Source: Acinetobacter sp. ANC 4204 (lineage in GTDB: Bacteria; Pseudomonadota; Gammaproteobacteria; Pseudomonadales; Moraxellaceae). Taken from it: a stretch of DNA of 64,000 nt. The notes under the pieces are model-generated. The model was not told the origin of the DNA. It worked only from the letters and a program-made list of their open reading frames with translations, and ran no database searches. This document shows, piece after piece, positions 35,131-44,678 of the stretch (position 1 is the stretch's first letter; each line of letters begins with the position of its first letter). The stretch covers positions 558,001 to 622,000 of the forward strand of contig NZ_NEFZ01000002.1 in the NCBI RefSeq assembly GCF_002135205.1. Reading direction: 5' to 3'. Made by a program: the position numbers and the translations under genes.

Positions 35131-35367
35131 TTAACCTAGTTTCTTAGAAACGTAGTCAATCGCAGATTGTACAGTTGTGATTTCGTTAGAATCTTCATCT
35201 GGGATTGTGATGTCAAAGTCGTTTTCGAAAGACATAACAAGCTCAACAAGGTCTAAAGAGTCAGCACCTAAGTCATCCATGAAAGATGCTTCGTTTTTGA
35301 TTTCTTCAGCCTTAAGACCAAGTTGTTCTGCAACTGCTTGCTTGATGCGTTGTTCGATATCGCTCAC
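35131..35367 (-). CDS. acpP: acyl carrier protein
   Basis: A 78-residue ACP, the carrier of fatty acid synthesis. The phosphopantetheine serine lies in [10 protein letters not shown]. The frame runs back to an ATG at 35382, but AGGAG sits six to seven bases before a GTG at 35367. That start gives the family N-terminus (V/M)SDIEQRIKQ, so GTG is taken as the start. The strongly acidic composition is normal. It follows fabG by 86 bp and ends at a strong terminator. Confidence 0.95.
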   Translation of the reverse strand: MSDIEQRIKQAVAEQLGLKAEEIKNEASFMDDLGADSLDLVELVMSFENDFDITIPDEDSNEITTVQSAIDYVSKKLG

Positions 35368-35453
35368 AGGAATTCTCCTCATTGCTTGTGGCGTTTTTAA
35401 TGCCGTTAGTTTAATTGAATCTTTAAAATTTTGAAAGTTTATCCATCAGCCAA

Positions 35454-36188
35454 TTAGCTCATGTATAGACCACCATTTACATGCATTACCGTACCAGTAA
35501 TGTAACTTGCTTTGTCTGATGCCAAAAAGCTCACCGCATTGGCAATATCTTGTGGATCACCTAAACGGTTCAGGGCCACTTGATCGCTCATTTTTTTACG
35601 GATGTCTTCACTTAATTGATCAGTCATTTCTGTTGCAATAAAGCCAGGCGCCACCGAGTTTACAGTGATTTGACGGCTACCCATTTCTTTTGCAAGGCTA
35701 CGGCTAAATGCTTCAATACCAGCTTTCGCTGCTGAATAGTTGGCCTGACCTGGGTTGGCAAAATGCGCAACCACAGAACTAATATTAATAATTCGTCCAA
35801 AACGTGCTTTGGTCATGCCTTTTAGCACACGTTTAGATAAACGATAAACGGCTTTTAAATGAATATTTAAAATATCATCCCAGTCATCTTCTGACATACG
35901 AAGTAACAAATTATCTTTGGTAATCCCTGCATTATTAACAAGTGCAAGAACTGGACCATAATTTTGTTCAATGTCTGTCACCAGCGCATCTATCGCAGCA
36001 CCGTCACGAACATCAAGTACTTTACCCACACCCTGCTCACCAAAGCTTGCAGATAATTTTTCTGCGCCAGCCTCAGATGTCGCTGTGCCCACAACAAAAT
36101 AACCGTCTTGAATCAGTTGCTGAGCGATGGCTGCGCCAATCCCTCGACTTGCACCTGTCACGAGTGCAACTTTGCGTTCCTGTGTCAT
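35454..36188 (-). CDS. fabG: 3-oxoacyl-[ACP] reductase
   Basis: A 244-residue short-chain dehydrogenase that reduces 3-oxoacyl-ACP with NADPH. It has TGASRGIG (11-18), NNAGIT, the catalytic Ser in INISSV, the YSAAKAG Tyr/Lys pair and a C-terminal SYITGTVMHVNGGLYM, all typical of FabG. The start overlaps the fabD stop by 4 bp (ATGA). It lies in the conserved fabD-fabG-acpP cluster. Confidence 0.96.
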   Translation of the reverse strand: MTQERKVALVTGASRGIGAAIAQQLIQDGYFVVGTATSEAGAEKLSASFGEQGVGKVLDVRDGAAIDALVTDIEQNYGPVLALVNNAGITKDNLLLRMSEDDWDDILNIHLKAVYRLSKRVLKGMTKARFGRIINISSVVAHFANPGQANYSAAKAGIEAFSRSLAKEMGSRQITVNSVAPGFIATEMTDQLSEDIRKKMSDQVALNRLGDPQDIANAVSFLASDKASYITGTVMHVNGGLYMS

Positions 36189-37171
36189 GCAATTTTTCCT
36201 TCAGCCACTAAAATGGCATTGAGTGCATCTTCCATACGTGATTTGCTATCAAGTGGAAAAGCTTTTTCGATATTTGGTAAACGTTTCGCCAAGTTTGCCA
36301 AGACATTACCTGGACCACACTCAGCAACATATTGGATCCCTTGATCCTGAATAAACTGCATGGTTTTGGTCCACTGTACAGACTCATATAACTGAGCTGT
36401 AAGTGCTTGGCGTACTTGAGCGACATCTATCGCAATTTCCGCGCTCACATTTTGTATTACAGGTATGCTAGGCAGCTCAATGGCAGTTTGTTCCAAAGCT
36501 TGTGCGAACTGCTCTGCAGCAGGCTTCATCAATGAACAATGCGATGGCACTGAAACAGGCAATGCAATCGCTTTGCCACTATTTTCTTTGGCTAAAGCCA
36601 TGACTGCTTCAACTGCGGCTTTTTCACCCGCAATGACCACTTGACCTTGTGCATTATAATTCGCAGCTTCAACTGAACCTTCAGCTTGGTCTGAGACCTG
36701 TTGGCATAAAGCAACAACTTGTGCGTCGTCTAAACCTAAAATAGCCGCCATTGCACCCTTACCTTGAGGTACTGCACTTTGCATGAGCTTACCGCGTAAG
36801 TTTACCAGCTTCACAGCATCACCTAGGCTTAAACTGCCTGCAGCAACCAAAGCGCTATATTCACCCAATGAGTGACCTGCTAGATACTTAGGTACAACAC
36901 CGCCAAGTTCTAACCATACACGCCATAATGCAATGCTAGCGGTTAACAACACAGGCTGAGTAAATTCAGTTTGATCTAAACCTTCACCAGATTGTGCAAT
37001 GTGCCACAAATCGAATCCAACTGCTTTAGAGGCTTCTGCAAATGTTGCTTCAACACTGGCAAATTGTTCTGCCAATTCAGCCAACATACCTACCTTTTGT
37101 GAACCCTGACCAGGAAATACAAAAGCTGTTTTTGTTGCCTGAGCGACTTGATCAAGTTGTTTCGCAGACAT
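36185..37171 (-). CDS. fabD: malonyl-CoA:ACP transacylase
   Basis: A 328-residue acyltransferase that loads malonyl groups onto AcpP. Its motifs are VFPGQGSQ (oxyanion), GHSLGEYSALVAAG with nucleophile Ser101, VPSHCSLM with the catalytic His, and ECGPGNVL. It is followed by fabG with a 4-bp overlap. It is distinct from the paralogous MdcH at 9168-10091. fabH and plsX are not between rpmF and fabD here. Confidence 0.96.
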   Translation of the reverse strand: MSAKQLDQVAQATKTAFVFPGQGSQKVGMLAELAEQFASVEATFAEASKAVGFDLWHIAQSGEGLDQTEFTQPVLLTASIALWRVWLELGGVVPKYLAGHSLGEYSALVAAGSLSLGDAVKLVNLRGKLMQSAVPQGKGAMAAILGLDDAQVVALCQQVSDQAEGSVEAANYNAQGQVVIAGEKAAVEAVMALAKENSGKAIALPVSVPSHCSLMKPAAEQFAQALEQTAIELPSIPVIQNVSAEIAIDVAQVRQALTAQLYESVQWTKTMQFIQDQGIQYVAECGPGNVLANLAKRLPNIEKAFPLDSKSRMEDALNAILVAEGKIA

Positions 37172-37283
37172 AAAAAAGTCCTTTCTTGTCTTTGCTCTCG
37201 TTTATGGAGCGAAAATTTAACACTTAATTTAGGTCGATGTAATTGCCAAATACAACAAAAACAGAGTTGGTAAACATTCACCC

Positions 37284-37316
37284 ACAAAAAAAGGGAGCTT
37301 TACGCTCCCCTTTTTT
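37284..37316. terminator. bidirectional terminator between rpmF and fabD
   Basis: GGGAGC-tttac-GCTCCC flanked by a run of A on the left and T on the right. On the minus strand it should end most rpmF transcripts, with the fab operon starting after it. Confidence 0.85.
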
Positions 37317-37347
37317 CGACTAAGCTTTAAGCTTAATGCTTCGACAA

Positions 37348-37530
37348 TTATTCAGCAGATGCTTTAGCGAATAATTGACGACCACGGTAGATACCATCTT
37401 TAGATACGTGGTGACGACGGTGAGTCTCGCCAGTAGCTTGGTCTACAGTTAATGCATTCTCGGTTAAAGCGTCATGTGAACGGCGCATGTCACGGCGAGA
37501 GCGACTTTTACGGTTTTGCTGAACGGCCAT
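37348..37530 (-). CDS. rpmF: 50S ribosomal protein L32
   Basis: A 60-residue basic protein starting [20 protein letters not shown], the L32 signature, with the family [14 protein letters not shown] segment. It lacks the zinc-binding cysteines of some L32 forms. It is preceded by yceD, the usual yceD-rpmF pairing, with a 76-bp gap. Confidence 0.96.
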   Translation of the reverse strand: MAVQQNRKSRSRRDMRRSHDALTENALTVDQATGETHRRHHVSKDGIYRGRQLFAKASAE

Positions 37531-37606
37531 GATGGCTCCTTACAAATCGAAAAATATGGATCAGAACAAATTCAGTTGTCTTATACGGAAGAGTATAACA
37601 CAAAAA

Positions 37607-38164
37607 TTAGTTAAGTTTACCCTTCAAACTTGCCAAAACATCAAACGGGTTATCCCGCTTTTCTTCAACAAGCTCTTCAATGGCAGGTTGGTGCTTATGT
37701 TCACAAGCATCATGCTTAGGAGACAGTGGCATCAACAATAACAATTCATCTTCTATGAGAGAAAGTAAATCAGCAGTCGCAGGCGCATCATAGCTACCTT
37801 TGGTTGTCGCTTCACTTTCACCTAAGACGATGAAATCAGCATCCTCATCCAAGCGCTCTATCAGTGACTCATCATCTACTAGAGCTAGATGAAAATCTGA
37901 AACCAGTTCAATGTTAACCACGTCTAAACAACGCTGGCATTCCATTGGGACTTGTGTTTCAACGTGACCATCTAGCCATACAATGCGATGATACGCATCC
38001 ATTGATAGCTTACAGTCTATGTTAATCAATTGATCATCAATTGATCCAACAGCTTCACGAGCAATACGAACAAAGCGAGACAATGGCAGGGTACCTGACC
38101 ATGTAAAGCCTTGTTCAGCCCATTTAAACGGCTCAATCTGTGCCGGAAAGGTATTTGCTGACAT
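37607..38164 (-). CDS. yceD: DUF177 protein YceD (23S rRNA accumulation protein)
   Basis: A 185-residue protein with the DUF177 core: LPLSRFVRIAREAVGSID, VPMECQRCLDVVN with a Cys-x2-Cys pair, and acidic DEDADFIVLGE. In bacteria and plants this family supports 23S rRNA maturation and is almost always next to rpmF, as here. It is divergent from epmC. The longer acidic C-terminal part ends in DNPFDVLASLKGKL, a conserved tail. Confidence 0.9.
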   Translation of the reverse strand: MSANTFPAQIEPFKWAEQGFTWSGTLPLSRFVRIAREAVGSIDDQLINIDCKLSMDAYHRIVWLDGHVETQVPMECQRCLDVVNIELVSDFHLALVDDESLIERLDEDADFIVLGESEATTKGSYDAPATADLLSLIEDELLLLMPLSPKHDACEHKHQPAIEELVEEKRDNPFDVLASLKGKLN

Positions 38165-38261
38165 AATTAAGGCGGCAATTCTACAAATTCATCAGTACTC
38201 TGTCAAAGATTAAGATACAATTTTGTACTTATTTAGACAGACCATTTGGGTAACTTAAGTC

Positions 38262-38924
38262 ATGCATCTGTTGCAGCCGCAAACAGAAGTGAGTATTTCA
38301 TCACTTATGAGCACAATTTCAACTGCCAATTCTGACATTTCAGACCGCCAAGTGCAACTCTCAACGTGGGAGAATTTTTCGACAGAAGCACAACAAGTTG
38401 ATTGGCTCATTTTACACTTTAATCATTGGTTTTCCCACCTGAATGTCAACTTGGTCAAAGGTGACTTTGAACCTGAATACTTTCCAGCAGAGCAAAGCTC
38501 CCCTGCTCGTATTCAATTTGCCCATGGTTTCTTTAATAGTGCATTACATGAAATTAGCCACTGGAGCATTGCAGGTGACAAACGTCGTCTATTACCCGAT
38601 TTAGGTTATTGGTATGCGCCCGATGGTCGCACTCAAGAGCAGCAAGCATTGTTTGAACAAGTGGAAATTAAACCACAAGCGATTGAGTGGTTATTTGCCG
38701 TCGCATTTGGTCGTAGATTTCGAGTGTCTTTAGATAACCTCACAGGTGACGGCGGTGATGGATGTCATTTTAAAGATCATGTTTTTGCGCAAGTACAGGC
38801 CTATTTTTCAGGGGATGCGCAACTACCGCGTGATGCGAAATACTTCATAGACTGTATTTGCTTGTGTACACGTGCTGGAAAAACGTTACAGAGCAATGAA
38901 TTTGAAAGAGAAATGCTCGACTAA
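38262..38924 (+). CDS. epmC: elongation factor P hydroxylase
   Basis: A 220-residue protein of the EpmC/YfcM family. The blocks NLVKGDFEPEYFPA, RIQFAHGFFNSALHEISHW, GYWYAPDGRTQEQQ and VEIKPQAIEWLF align with E. coli YfcM as I remember it. The HEISHW motif supplies the iron ligands. It hydroxylates the lysylated residue of EF-P. An N-terminal extension of about 40 residues relative to E. coli is present if the 38262 start is used; 38307 is the alternative. epmA and epmB are not in this window. Confidence 0.88.
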   Translation: MHLLQPQTEVSISSLMSTISTANSDISDRQVQLSTWENFSTEAQQVDWLILHFNHWFSHLNVNLVKGDFEPEYFPAEQSSPARIQFAHGFFNSALHEISHWSIAGDKRRLLPDLGYWYAPDGRTQEQQALFEQVEIKPQAIEWLFAVAFGRRFRVSLDNLTGDGGDGCHFKDHVFAQVQAYFSGDAQLPRDAKYFIDCICLCTRAGKTLQSNEFEREMLD

Positions 38925-39008
38925 ATTTGGGATGTTTCACATTTAGGTCATTGAACATGGCTTAAATAAAGCGCCATAATGTGGGAAAAACCATCAGGAG
39001 ATAAAAAC

Positions 39009-39626
39009 ATGCTGCATTTAAGAGTCCATCCTGATAACCCGCAGCCACGCTTAATTAGCCAAGCGGTTGAGCGTATTCGTGCAGGCGATGTAGTCGTCTA
39101 CCCGACCGATGCAGCTTATGCCATTGGCTGCCAAATCGGCAATAAACATGCCATGGAGCGTATCGCCCAAATTCGCGGGCTCGGGTCAAAGCACCAATAT
39201 GCCATTATTTGCGCAGATCTTTCAGATATTGCAACCTATGCCAAAGTGGATAATGCCATGTATCGTTTACTAAAAAACAATACGCCTGCGGTGACTACTT
39301 TTATTTTGCCTGCGACCAGTGAAGTCCCTAAACGTTTGATGCACCCCAAAAAGAAGACCATTGGTTTGCGTATTCCAAGTAACCCAGTGTGCCAAATGCT
39401 CCTCAAAGAACTAGGCGAACCGCTACTCACCAGCACCTTAATTTTACCCGACCAGCAAGAGCCGATGGATGATCCTTATGACATCGAAATGCAGTTATCA
39501 AAGCGTATTGATGTGTTCATAGACAGTGGACTAGGTACACTCAGCACGACCAGTATTGTCGACTTATCAGGGGATCACCCAGAAGTGATTCGCCATGGTG
39601 TAGGCGATGTGAGTGCTTTTGAGTAA
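39009..39626 (+). CDS. yciO: YciO-family protein (Sua5/YrdC/YwlC domain)
   Basis: A 205-residue YrdC-fold protein. HPDNPQPRLISQAVE and VVYPTDAAYAIGCQIGNKHAMERI are characteristic of YciO rather than TsaC; RIPSNPVCQMLL and STLILP follow. The fold binds ATP and tRNA/RNA, but the cellular role of YciO is not settled. The ATG at 39009 has AGGAG nine bases upstream; a frame start at 38979 lacks one. Confidence 0.88.
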   Translation: MLHLRVHPDNPQPRLISQAVERIRAGDVVVYPTDAAYAIGCQIGNKHAMERIAQIRGLGSKHQYAIICADLSDIATYAKVDNAMYRLLKNNTPAVTTFILPATSEVPKRLMHPKKKTIGLRIPSNPVCQMLLKELGEPLLTSTLILPDQQEPMDDPYDIEMQLSKRIDVFIDSGLGTLSTTSIVDLSGDHPEVIRHGVGDVSAFE

Positions 39627-39675
39627 TGTCTGATCTTCTAGCTTGGTAGAACGCTATAAAATGAGGGCAGTTATA

Positions 39676-39978
39676 ATGACGTTATCAGATGTTGTGCTAA
39701 ATCCTCACTCAATTGCCCCAAATGCTTTCATTTATGCTATTTGGCCTTGGACACCCGAGTCTGAGGCTCTGATTCAACTATCTAGCAAGAACTCCAATCA
39801 ATTTAACAGCGCTTATCGTCTTTTTCTGGACATGAAAGTCGTATTGCGGTTGGCGCAGCTGTTTCAGTATCAGAACTTGTGCCATCGGATCTGTATGGAA
39901 AAAACCATTGAATTTGCGCAACAACAATACGAACAACTCGATCAAAATATAACTGCTGTCCGGCAAGATAAGCTTTAG
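39676..39978 (+). CDS. hypothetical protein, 100 residues
   Basis: I do not recognise the family. From the ATG at 39676 (GAGG about ten bases upstream) it encodes MTLSDVVLNPHSIAPNAFIYAIWPWTPESEAL and a helical second half. There is no signal peptide or membrane segment. Earlier in-frame starts are ATG 39661 and TTG 39643. It sits 49 bp after yciO on the same strand, so it may be in that transcript. It could still be spurious. Confidence 0.5.
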   Translation: MTLSDVVLNPHSIAPNAFIYAIWPWTPESEALIQLSSKNSNQFNSAYRLFLDMKVVLRLAQLFQYQNLCHRICMEKTIEFAQQQYEQLDQNITAVRQDKL

Positions 39979-40254
39979 TTTGCCTGTTGCAGTGATATAA
40001 AATGCAAAATGTGTTGGAATAATTGACCCATCAGTATCTATACATTGTATTGAATACATTCGTTTTATTTTACTTTAGACACTTATTCCCTAGTATTTTT
40101 CATGGTTTTTTCTGTTTTCGGGCGTCCGAGCAATTTATTTAATAGTCATTTTCATTTAAACTAATGTGAATCAATTTCCATGCTTTTTATTCGATGCGAG
40201 ATCGTTAAATAAGCCTATACATGCTTTTGAAAATTCGCGTGGCCAATAACTGTA

Positions 40255-41049
40255 ATGAATCAATCCGTCCATAATGCTATGGAAGATCTTCCGCAAATCC
40301 GTGTGATGGATGAGTGGCATGACTCCATTCCTGAGGATTTATATATTCCTCCTGCTGCATTTGAAATTCTCCTTGAGCATTTTGAAGGACCACTCGACTT
40401 TTTAATTTACCTGATTCAAAAAAACGGCTTTGACTTATTACAGTTAGATATTGCCCCCATTGCCGCGCAATACCTGTCTTATATGGATGCCATGAAGTCG
40501 CTGAACATTGAGCTGACTGCTGACTATATGGTGATGGCTGCACTATTGGCAGATTTAAAGTCACGCCTGCTTTTACCCAAAGCTCCAAATGCGATTCAAA
40601 TCGAAAAAGATCCGAAACAAGAACTGATTGATCGCTTAGAAACGTATTTACGGATTAAACAGGCGGCTGAGCGCTTGGGGCAAATGCCTATTTTAGAACG
40701 AGATACCTTCTCAACCAATGTCAGCTTAGGCCAAACTCTGGATCATAATGATGGTCATGATGTGCAACAGCTGCGTGATGCCTTATTCTGCGTGTTTAAC
40801 CGACCTGAGCCCATCACCCATCAAATTGCACAAGAACCTGTTTTACTTGAAGAGCGCATGGCGTTTATTGAAAGCAAAGTCGCTTCAGGTGAAGTTTTAG
40901 TTTTTGAGTCTTTACTGCGTCCCATTCAAGGTCGTATGGGTATGGTTGTGACGTTTATGGCCATTTTAGAATTAACTCGTCAACAGCGGATTCAAATTGT
41001 AAGTTCTGGCGTTGAAGCCCCTCTTTCAATACAAGGAGTGAAAAAATAA
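40255..41049 (+). CDS. scpA: segregation and condensation protein A
   Basis: A 264-residue kleisin that bridges SMC heads. The hallmark LLEHFEGPLDFLIYLIQKNGFDLLQLDIAPIA begins near residue 36, followed by ELTADYMVMAALLADLKSRLLLP. The C-terminal winged helix ends GQMGMVVTFMAILEL-like in RMGMVVTFMAILELTR. It overlaps scpB by one base (TAATG), so the two are translationally coupled. Acinetobacter uses ScpAB with SMC instead of MukBEF in some lineages; no smc gene is in view. Confidence 0.93.
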   Translation: MNQSVHNAMEDLPQIRVMDEWHDSIPEDLYIPPAAFEILLEHFEGPLDFLIYLIQKNGFDLLQLDIAPIAAQYLSYMDAMKSLNIELTADYMVMAALLADLKSRLLLPKAPNAIQIEKDPKQELIDRLETYLRIKQAAERLGQMPILERDTFSTNVSLGQTLDHNDGHDVQQLRDALFCVFNRPEPITHQIAQEPVLLEERMAFIESKVASGEVLVFESLLRPIQGRMGMVVTFMAILELTRQQRIQIVSSGVEAPLSIQGVKK

Positions 41050-41636
41050 TGCAAGACACAACGACTCCTGTATCCAATGAAGACAACTTACATGAAGTAG
41101 TGATGCAACTGGAAGCGATTATTTTTGCAAGTGATGCACCTGTATCACTTGCACGTTTAAAAGAATCGTTCCAAAATCAATATAGTAAACAAGATTTACG
41201 CCAGTTTTTACAACAACTTGCCATGCTACAACATGGTCGGTCAATCGAACTAATTGAAACTGCTCAAGGTTTTCGTTTTCAAGTTCGAGCAAAATACCGT
41301 CAAATCGTTGCACAGACGTGGCCCGAGCGACCAACTCGTCTCTCGCCATCGCTACTCGAAATGTTGGCCGTGGTTGCTTATCATCAACCCGTCACTCGAG
41401 CGGATATAGAACAAATTCGAGGAGTCTCAAATAACAGTCAACTGTTACGAACGTTATTTGATTGGAACTGGATTAAAGAATCTGGTTTTCGTGAACTCCC
41501 AGGAAGACCTGCGTTGTTAGTTACGACGCCTCAATTTTTAAATGCATTTGGCTTAAGTTCTTTAGGCCAGTTGCCTCCCCTGCAGGATGCCAAGGAAGCT
41601 TTTATGGCGCTCGATGCGAATGCACCGAAGTCGTAA
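41049..41636 (+). CDS. scpB: segregation and condensation protein B
   Basis: A 195-residue ScpB with two winged helices. LEAIIFASDAPVSLARLKE is the N-terminal signature, and SPSLLEMLAVVAYHQPVTRADIEQIRGV is the conserved second winged-helix block. It ends with GRPALLVTTPQFLNAFGL. It partners ScpA, encoded immediately upstream. RluB follows, a very common scpA-scpB-rluB arrangement. Confidence 0.94.
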   Translation: MQDTTTPVSNEDNLHEVVMQLEAIIFASDAPVSLARLKESFQNQYSKQDLRQFLQQLAMLQHGRSIELIETAQGFRFQVRAKYRQIVAQTWPERPTRLSPSLLEMLAVVAYHQPVTRADIEQIRGVSNNSQLLRTLFDWNWIKESGFRELPGRPALLVTTPQFLNAFGLSSLGQLPPLQDAKEAFMALDANAPKS

Positions 41637-41677
41637 ATAGGTGAACTGTTGATGATAATTTCTAAGGTTATGCTGTC

Positions 41678-42784
41678 ATGAGTGAAAAGTTGCAAAAGGT
41701 ACTCGCACGAGTCGGTTTGGGTTCTCGCCGTTATATGGAAGAAGTCATTGCCGCAGGTCGTGTGAGTGTCAACGGCCAAGTTGCCCAAGTAGGCGAACGT
41801 ATTGAACCAGGTGATGAGCTTCGCATCGATGGTCGTAAAGTATCGTTCCAAATTGAAGACGAGATTCGTCGTCGTGTTCTGATTTACTATAAACCAGAGG
41901 GCGAAATTTGTTCACGCAATGACCCTGAGTCACGTCCAACAGTATTTGATCAATTACCTGCAATCGCGAATGATCGCTGGGTGATGGTAGGTCGTCTGGA
42001 TATCAACTCAACAGGTCTACTATTGTTCACGAATGATGGTGAGCTAGCAAACCGCTTGATGCACCCATCAAACGAAGTTGAACGTGAGTATGCTGTACGT
42101 GTTATGGGTGAAGTGACTCCGCAAATTAAGAACAATATGCTCAAAGGCGTGGTGTTAGATGATGGCCCAGCGAAGTTTGAGTCATTTTCTGAAATTGGCG
42201 GTGAAGGGATTAACCGTTGGTATCAAGTGGTGGTAAAAGAAGGTCGTAACCGCGAAGTACGTCGTATTTTTGAATCGCAAGGTTTAAAAGTCAGCCGTCT
42301 ACTCCGTACACGTTATGGCACGGTTATTTTACCGCGTGAATTACGTACGGGTCGTTGGATGGAGTTGGACAAAAACGACATCGACAACTTAACCAAAGCG
42401 GTTGAGTTGAAACCACGTCAAGGCACTGGCTTATACGGCATGGCAAAACGTCGTACTGAACGTATGCAAGAAAAACCAATGGCTGCACGTCGTGGTGGTT
42501 TCTTACGTCAGCAGCGCCGTGACAATGAAGATGAAGGCCAACAACAAGCGAAGCCTGCCTTCAACCGTGATCGCCGTGAAAATCCAAATGGCCACAGCCA
42601 GCGCCGTCAAGACAATACGCAAGCGGCTTATGGTCAACGTGAACCACGTCAAAACTCAGGCTATGCACAGCGCGACAGTCGCCCAGACAACTTTGGCAAC
42701 AAAGGCACCTATGGTCAGCGTGATACACGTGACGAAAATGCACCCCGTAAACCTTTTGGAAATAAAAGCTTTAAGAAATTTTAA
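41678..42784 (+). CDS. rluB: 23S rRNA pseudouridine synthase B (RluB)
   Basis: A 368-residue RsuA-family enzyme. An N-terminal S4 RNA-binding domain (EKLQKVLARVGLGSRRYMEE) precedes the catalytic core. Its GRLDINSTGLLLFTNDG motif contains the catalytic aspartate, and RNREVRRIFESQGL follows. It modifies U2605 (E. coli numbering) of 23S rRNA. After about residue 260 comes a low-complexity Arg/Gln/Asn-rich tail rich in QRRDN and GQRE repeats, an RNA-binding tail seen in gammaproteobacterial RluB. A strong terminator follows. Confidence 0.92.
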   Translation: MSEKLQKVLARVGLGSRRYMEEVIAAGRVSVNGQVAQVGERIEPGDELRIDGRKVSFQIEDEIRRRVLIYYKPEGEICSRNDPESRPTVFDQLPAIANDRWVMVGRLDINSTGLLLFTNDGELANRLMHPSNEVEREYAVRVMGEVTPQIKNNMLKGVVLDDGPAKFESFSEIGGEGINRWYQVVVKEGRNREVRRIFESQGLKVSRLLRTRYGTVILPRELRTGRWMELDKNDIDNLTKAVELKPRQGTGLYGMAKRRTERMQEKPMAARRGGFLRQQRRDNEDEGQQQAKPAFNRDRRENPNGHSQRRQDNTQAAYGQREPRQNSGYAQRDSRPDNFGNKGTYGQRDTRDENAPRKPFGNKSFKKF

Positions 42785-42802
42785 TTTCTAAAGTCAAAAT
42801 TT

Positions 42803-42827
42803 GAGCCACTTTCGAGTGGCTCTTTTT
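42803..42827 (+). terminator. intrinsic terminator of rluB
   Basis: GAGCCACT-TTCG-AGTGGCTC, with a UUCG tetraloop, followed by TTTTTA. Confidence 0.92.
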
Positions 42828-42892
42828 ATATGTGTTTACGGTGCAATAAGATCACTTTGTGTTCCGAAGTGCGAAGAAGATGTAAACCCTCA

Positions 42893-42920
42893 TAAAAACG
42901 CCCAATTTATTGAGCGTTTC
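42893..42920 (-). terminator. intrinsic terminator of the peptide ABC operon
   Basis: On the minus strand AAACGC and CAAT pair with ATTG and GCGTTT across one mismatch, followed by TTTTT (read as the A run at 42894-42898). It lies 20-48 bp after the ATPase stop. Confidence 0.75.
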
Positions 42921-42940
42921 ATTATCCCACTCCCTCTTCA

Positions 42941-44674
42941 CTACACTCCCTGCGGGATAGCACTAAGCAAGCGCTTGGTATAGTCATGCTGTGGTGACTG
43001 GTACAAATCATCCGAATTGGCTATTTCCACCAAATCACCATGATTCAAAACCATGATTTGATCTGAAATATATTTCACTACAGACAAGTCATGTGAAATA
43101 AAGATATAACTTAGACCAAACTCATCCTGTAAGTCTTGCAGCAAATTCAATACTTGGGCTTGTACCGAGACATCCAACGCAGAAACTGACTCATCACAAA
43201 TCAGAATTTCAGGTTTTAAAGTTAGGCAACGCGCGATTGCAATACGCTGACGTTGCCCACCAGAAAACTCATGCGGATAACGATAAAAAGCCTGTGCAGG
43301 TAAGCTCACGCGCTCCAACAGATCCAACGCCATCTGTTTGCGTTCAATATCATCCACCCCGATCCCATGTACCTGCATTGGTTCCATCAAAATCTGCCCA
43401 ACAGTAAAGCGTGGATTGAGTGATGCATAGGGATTTTGGAAAATAATTTGAATCTTACGTTGATACTGAGCAAACTCTTTTTCTGTCATCGACAGCAAAT
43501 CGCGTCCTTGAAACAAAGCTTTACCACCTGTTGCCTCCTGTAACCGCATGAGTAACAACCCAATCGTGGTTTTCCCCGAACCAGACTCCCCCACTAAGCC
43601 TAAAGTCTTGCCTTTTGCTAACTGAAAAGTAACACCTTTGACCGCTTGAAATTCATCCTTACCGAACAATCCTTTTCGACTAAAGAATGACTTTTTAAGA
43701 TCACGTACATCTAAAATGATCTCTTCTTGGCCTGTTAAACCTCGTGTTCTTTGTTGTAACTGATCAACATCTAAAGTATGCGTTTCAATATAGTCATCAC
43801 CCTTTTGCTGCATAAAGTCACTGATCATCGGTAAACGCATGGGTCGTTTAGATAGCTGTGGGCGACAGTGCAACAACGCTTTGGTATAGACATCTTGAGG
43901 GTGTTCAAGCACATCTTTCACCCAGCCTTGTTCACGAATTTGACCATGCCGCATCACGATTACCTGATCCGCAATTTCCCCAACCAAAGCCAAATCATGG
44001 GTAATAAACAGCATTGACATGTGGTGCTTCTTCCGCAAAGACTCCAGCAACTCCAAAATTTGCTTTTGAATAGTGACATCCAACGCTGTCGTCGGTTCAT
44101 CAGCAATCAAGAGTTTAGGTTTACAGGCAATCGCCATGGCAATCATGACGCGCTGCTGCTGTCCTCCTGACAACTGTCCCGGATAAGCATCAATCTTGGT
44201 TTCAGGAGATGGAATTCCAACTTCTATCAAGAGTTCTAAAGCACGTGCACGTGCTTGCTTACGACTCATGCCCAAATGCAACTGCAAAATTTCGGCTATT
44301 TGTGAACCCACCGTAAACACTGGATTTAAGGATGACATCGGTTCCTGAAAAATCATGGCAATATCTTTACCACACTTTTTCCGCATTTCACGGCGTGGTA
44401 AATCAAGTAGGTTTTGCCCCTCAAACAGAATTTTACTGTCCAAAGCAATTTGACTGCTTTCTGTAGGTAACAGCCCCATGGTGGCTAGCGATGTGACCGA
44501 CTTCCCACTCCCTGACTCCCCAACCAAAGCCACAGTAGTATTCACTGGAATACTAAAACTGATGCCTTTGACCGTTTCAATGTACTGCTTTTCTTCATTT
44601 TTAAAGCTGACACGCAAGTTTTCCACCTGAAGTAAGGCTGGCGCTGTCATATCATTGAGTTCAGACATTCTCAT
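42941..44674 (-). CDS. double-ATPase subunit of peptide ABC importer (YejF/DppDF-fusion type)
   Basis: A 577-residue cytosolic protein with two complete ABC domains. Domain 1 has Walker A GESGSGKS (52-59), signature LSGGQQQR and Walker B LLIADEPT. Domain 2 (from about 300) has GESGSGKT, FSGGQRQR and ILICDESV. Each is followed by an oligopeptide-permease-type C-terminal extension. It energises the two permeases encoded directly upstream (4-bp gap). It is the last gene of a leftward operon with two binding proteins and an M3 peptidase. YejF of E. coli has the same fused layout. Confidence 0.92.
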   Translation of the reverse strand: MRMSELNDMTAPALLQVENLRVSFKNEEKQYIETVKGISFSIPVNTTVALVGESGSGKSVTSLATMGLLPTESSQIALDSKILFEGQNLLDLPRREMRKKCGKDIAMIFQEPMSSLNPVFTVGSQIAEILQLHLGMSRKQARARALELLIEVGIPSPETKIDAYPGQLSGGQQQRVMIAMAIACKPKLLIADEPTTALDVTIQKQILELLESLRKKHHMSMLFITHDLALVGEIADQVIVMRHGQIREQGWVKDVLEHPQDVYTKALLHCRPQLSKRPMRLPMISDFMQQKGDDYIETHTLDVDQLQQRTRGLTGQEEIILDVRDLKKSFFSRKGLFGKDEFQAVKGVTFQLAKGKTLGLVGESGSGKTTIGLLLMRLQEATGGKALFQGRDLLSMTEKEFAQYQRKIQIIFQNPYASLNPRFTVGQILMEPMQVHGIGVDDIERKQMALDLLERVSLPAQAFYRYPHEFSGGQRQRIAIARCLTLKPEILICDESVSALDVSVQAQVLNLLQDLQDEFGLSYIFISHDLSVVKYISDQIMVLNHGDLVEIANSDDLYQSPQHDYTKRLLSAIPQGV

Positions 44675-44678
44675 GCTC

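Noticed and set aside
42492..42791. Second frame inside the rluB tail
   Set aside because: It is a by-product of the repetitive Arg/Gln-rich codons of the RluB tail and has no start signal.
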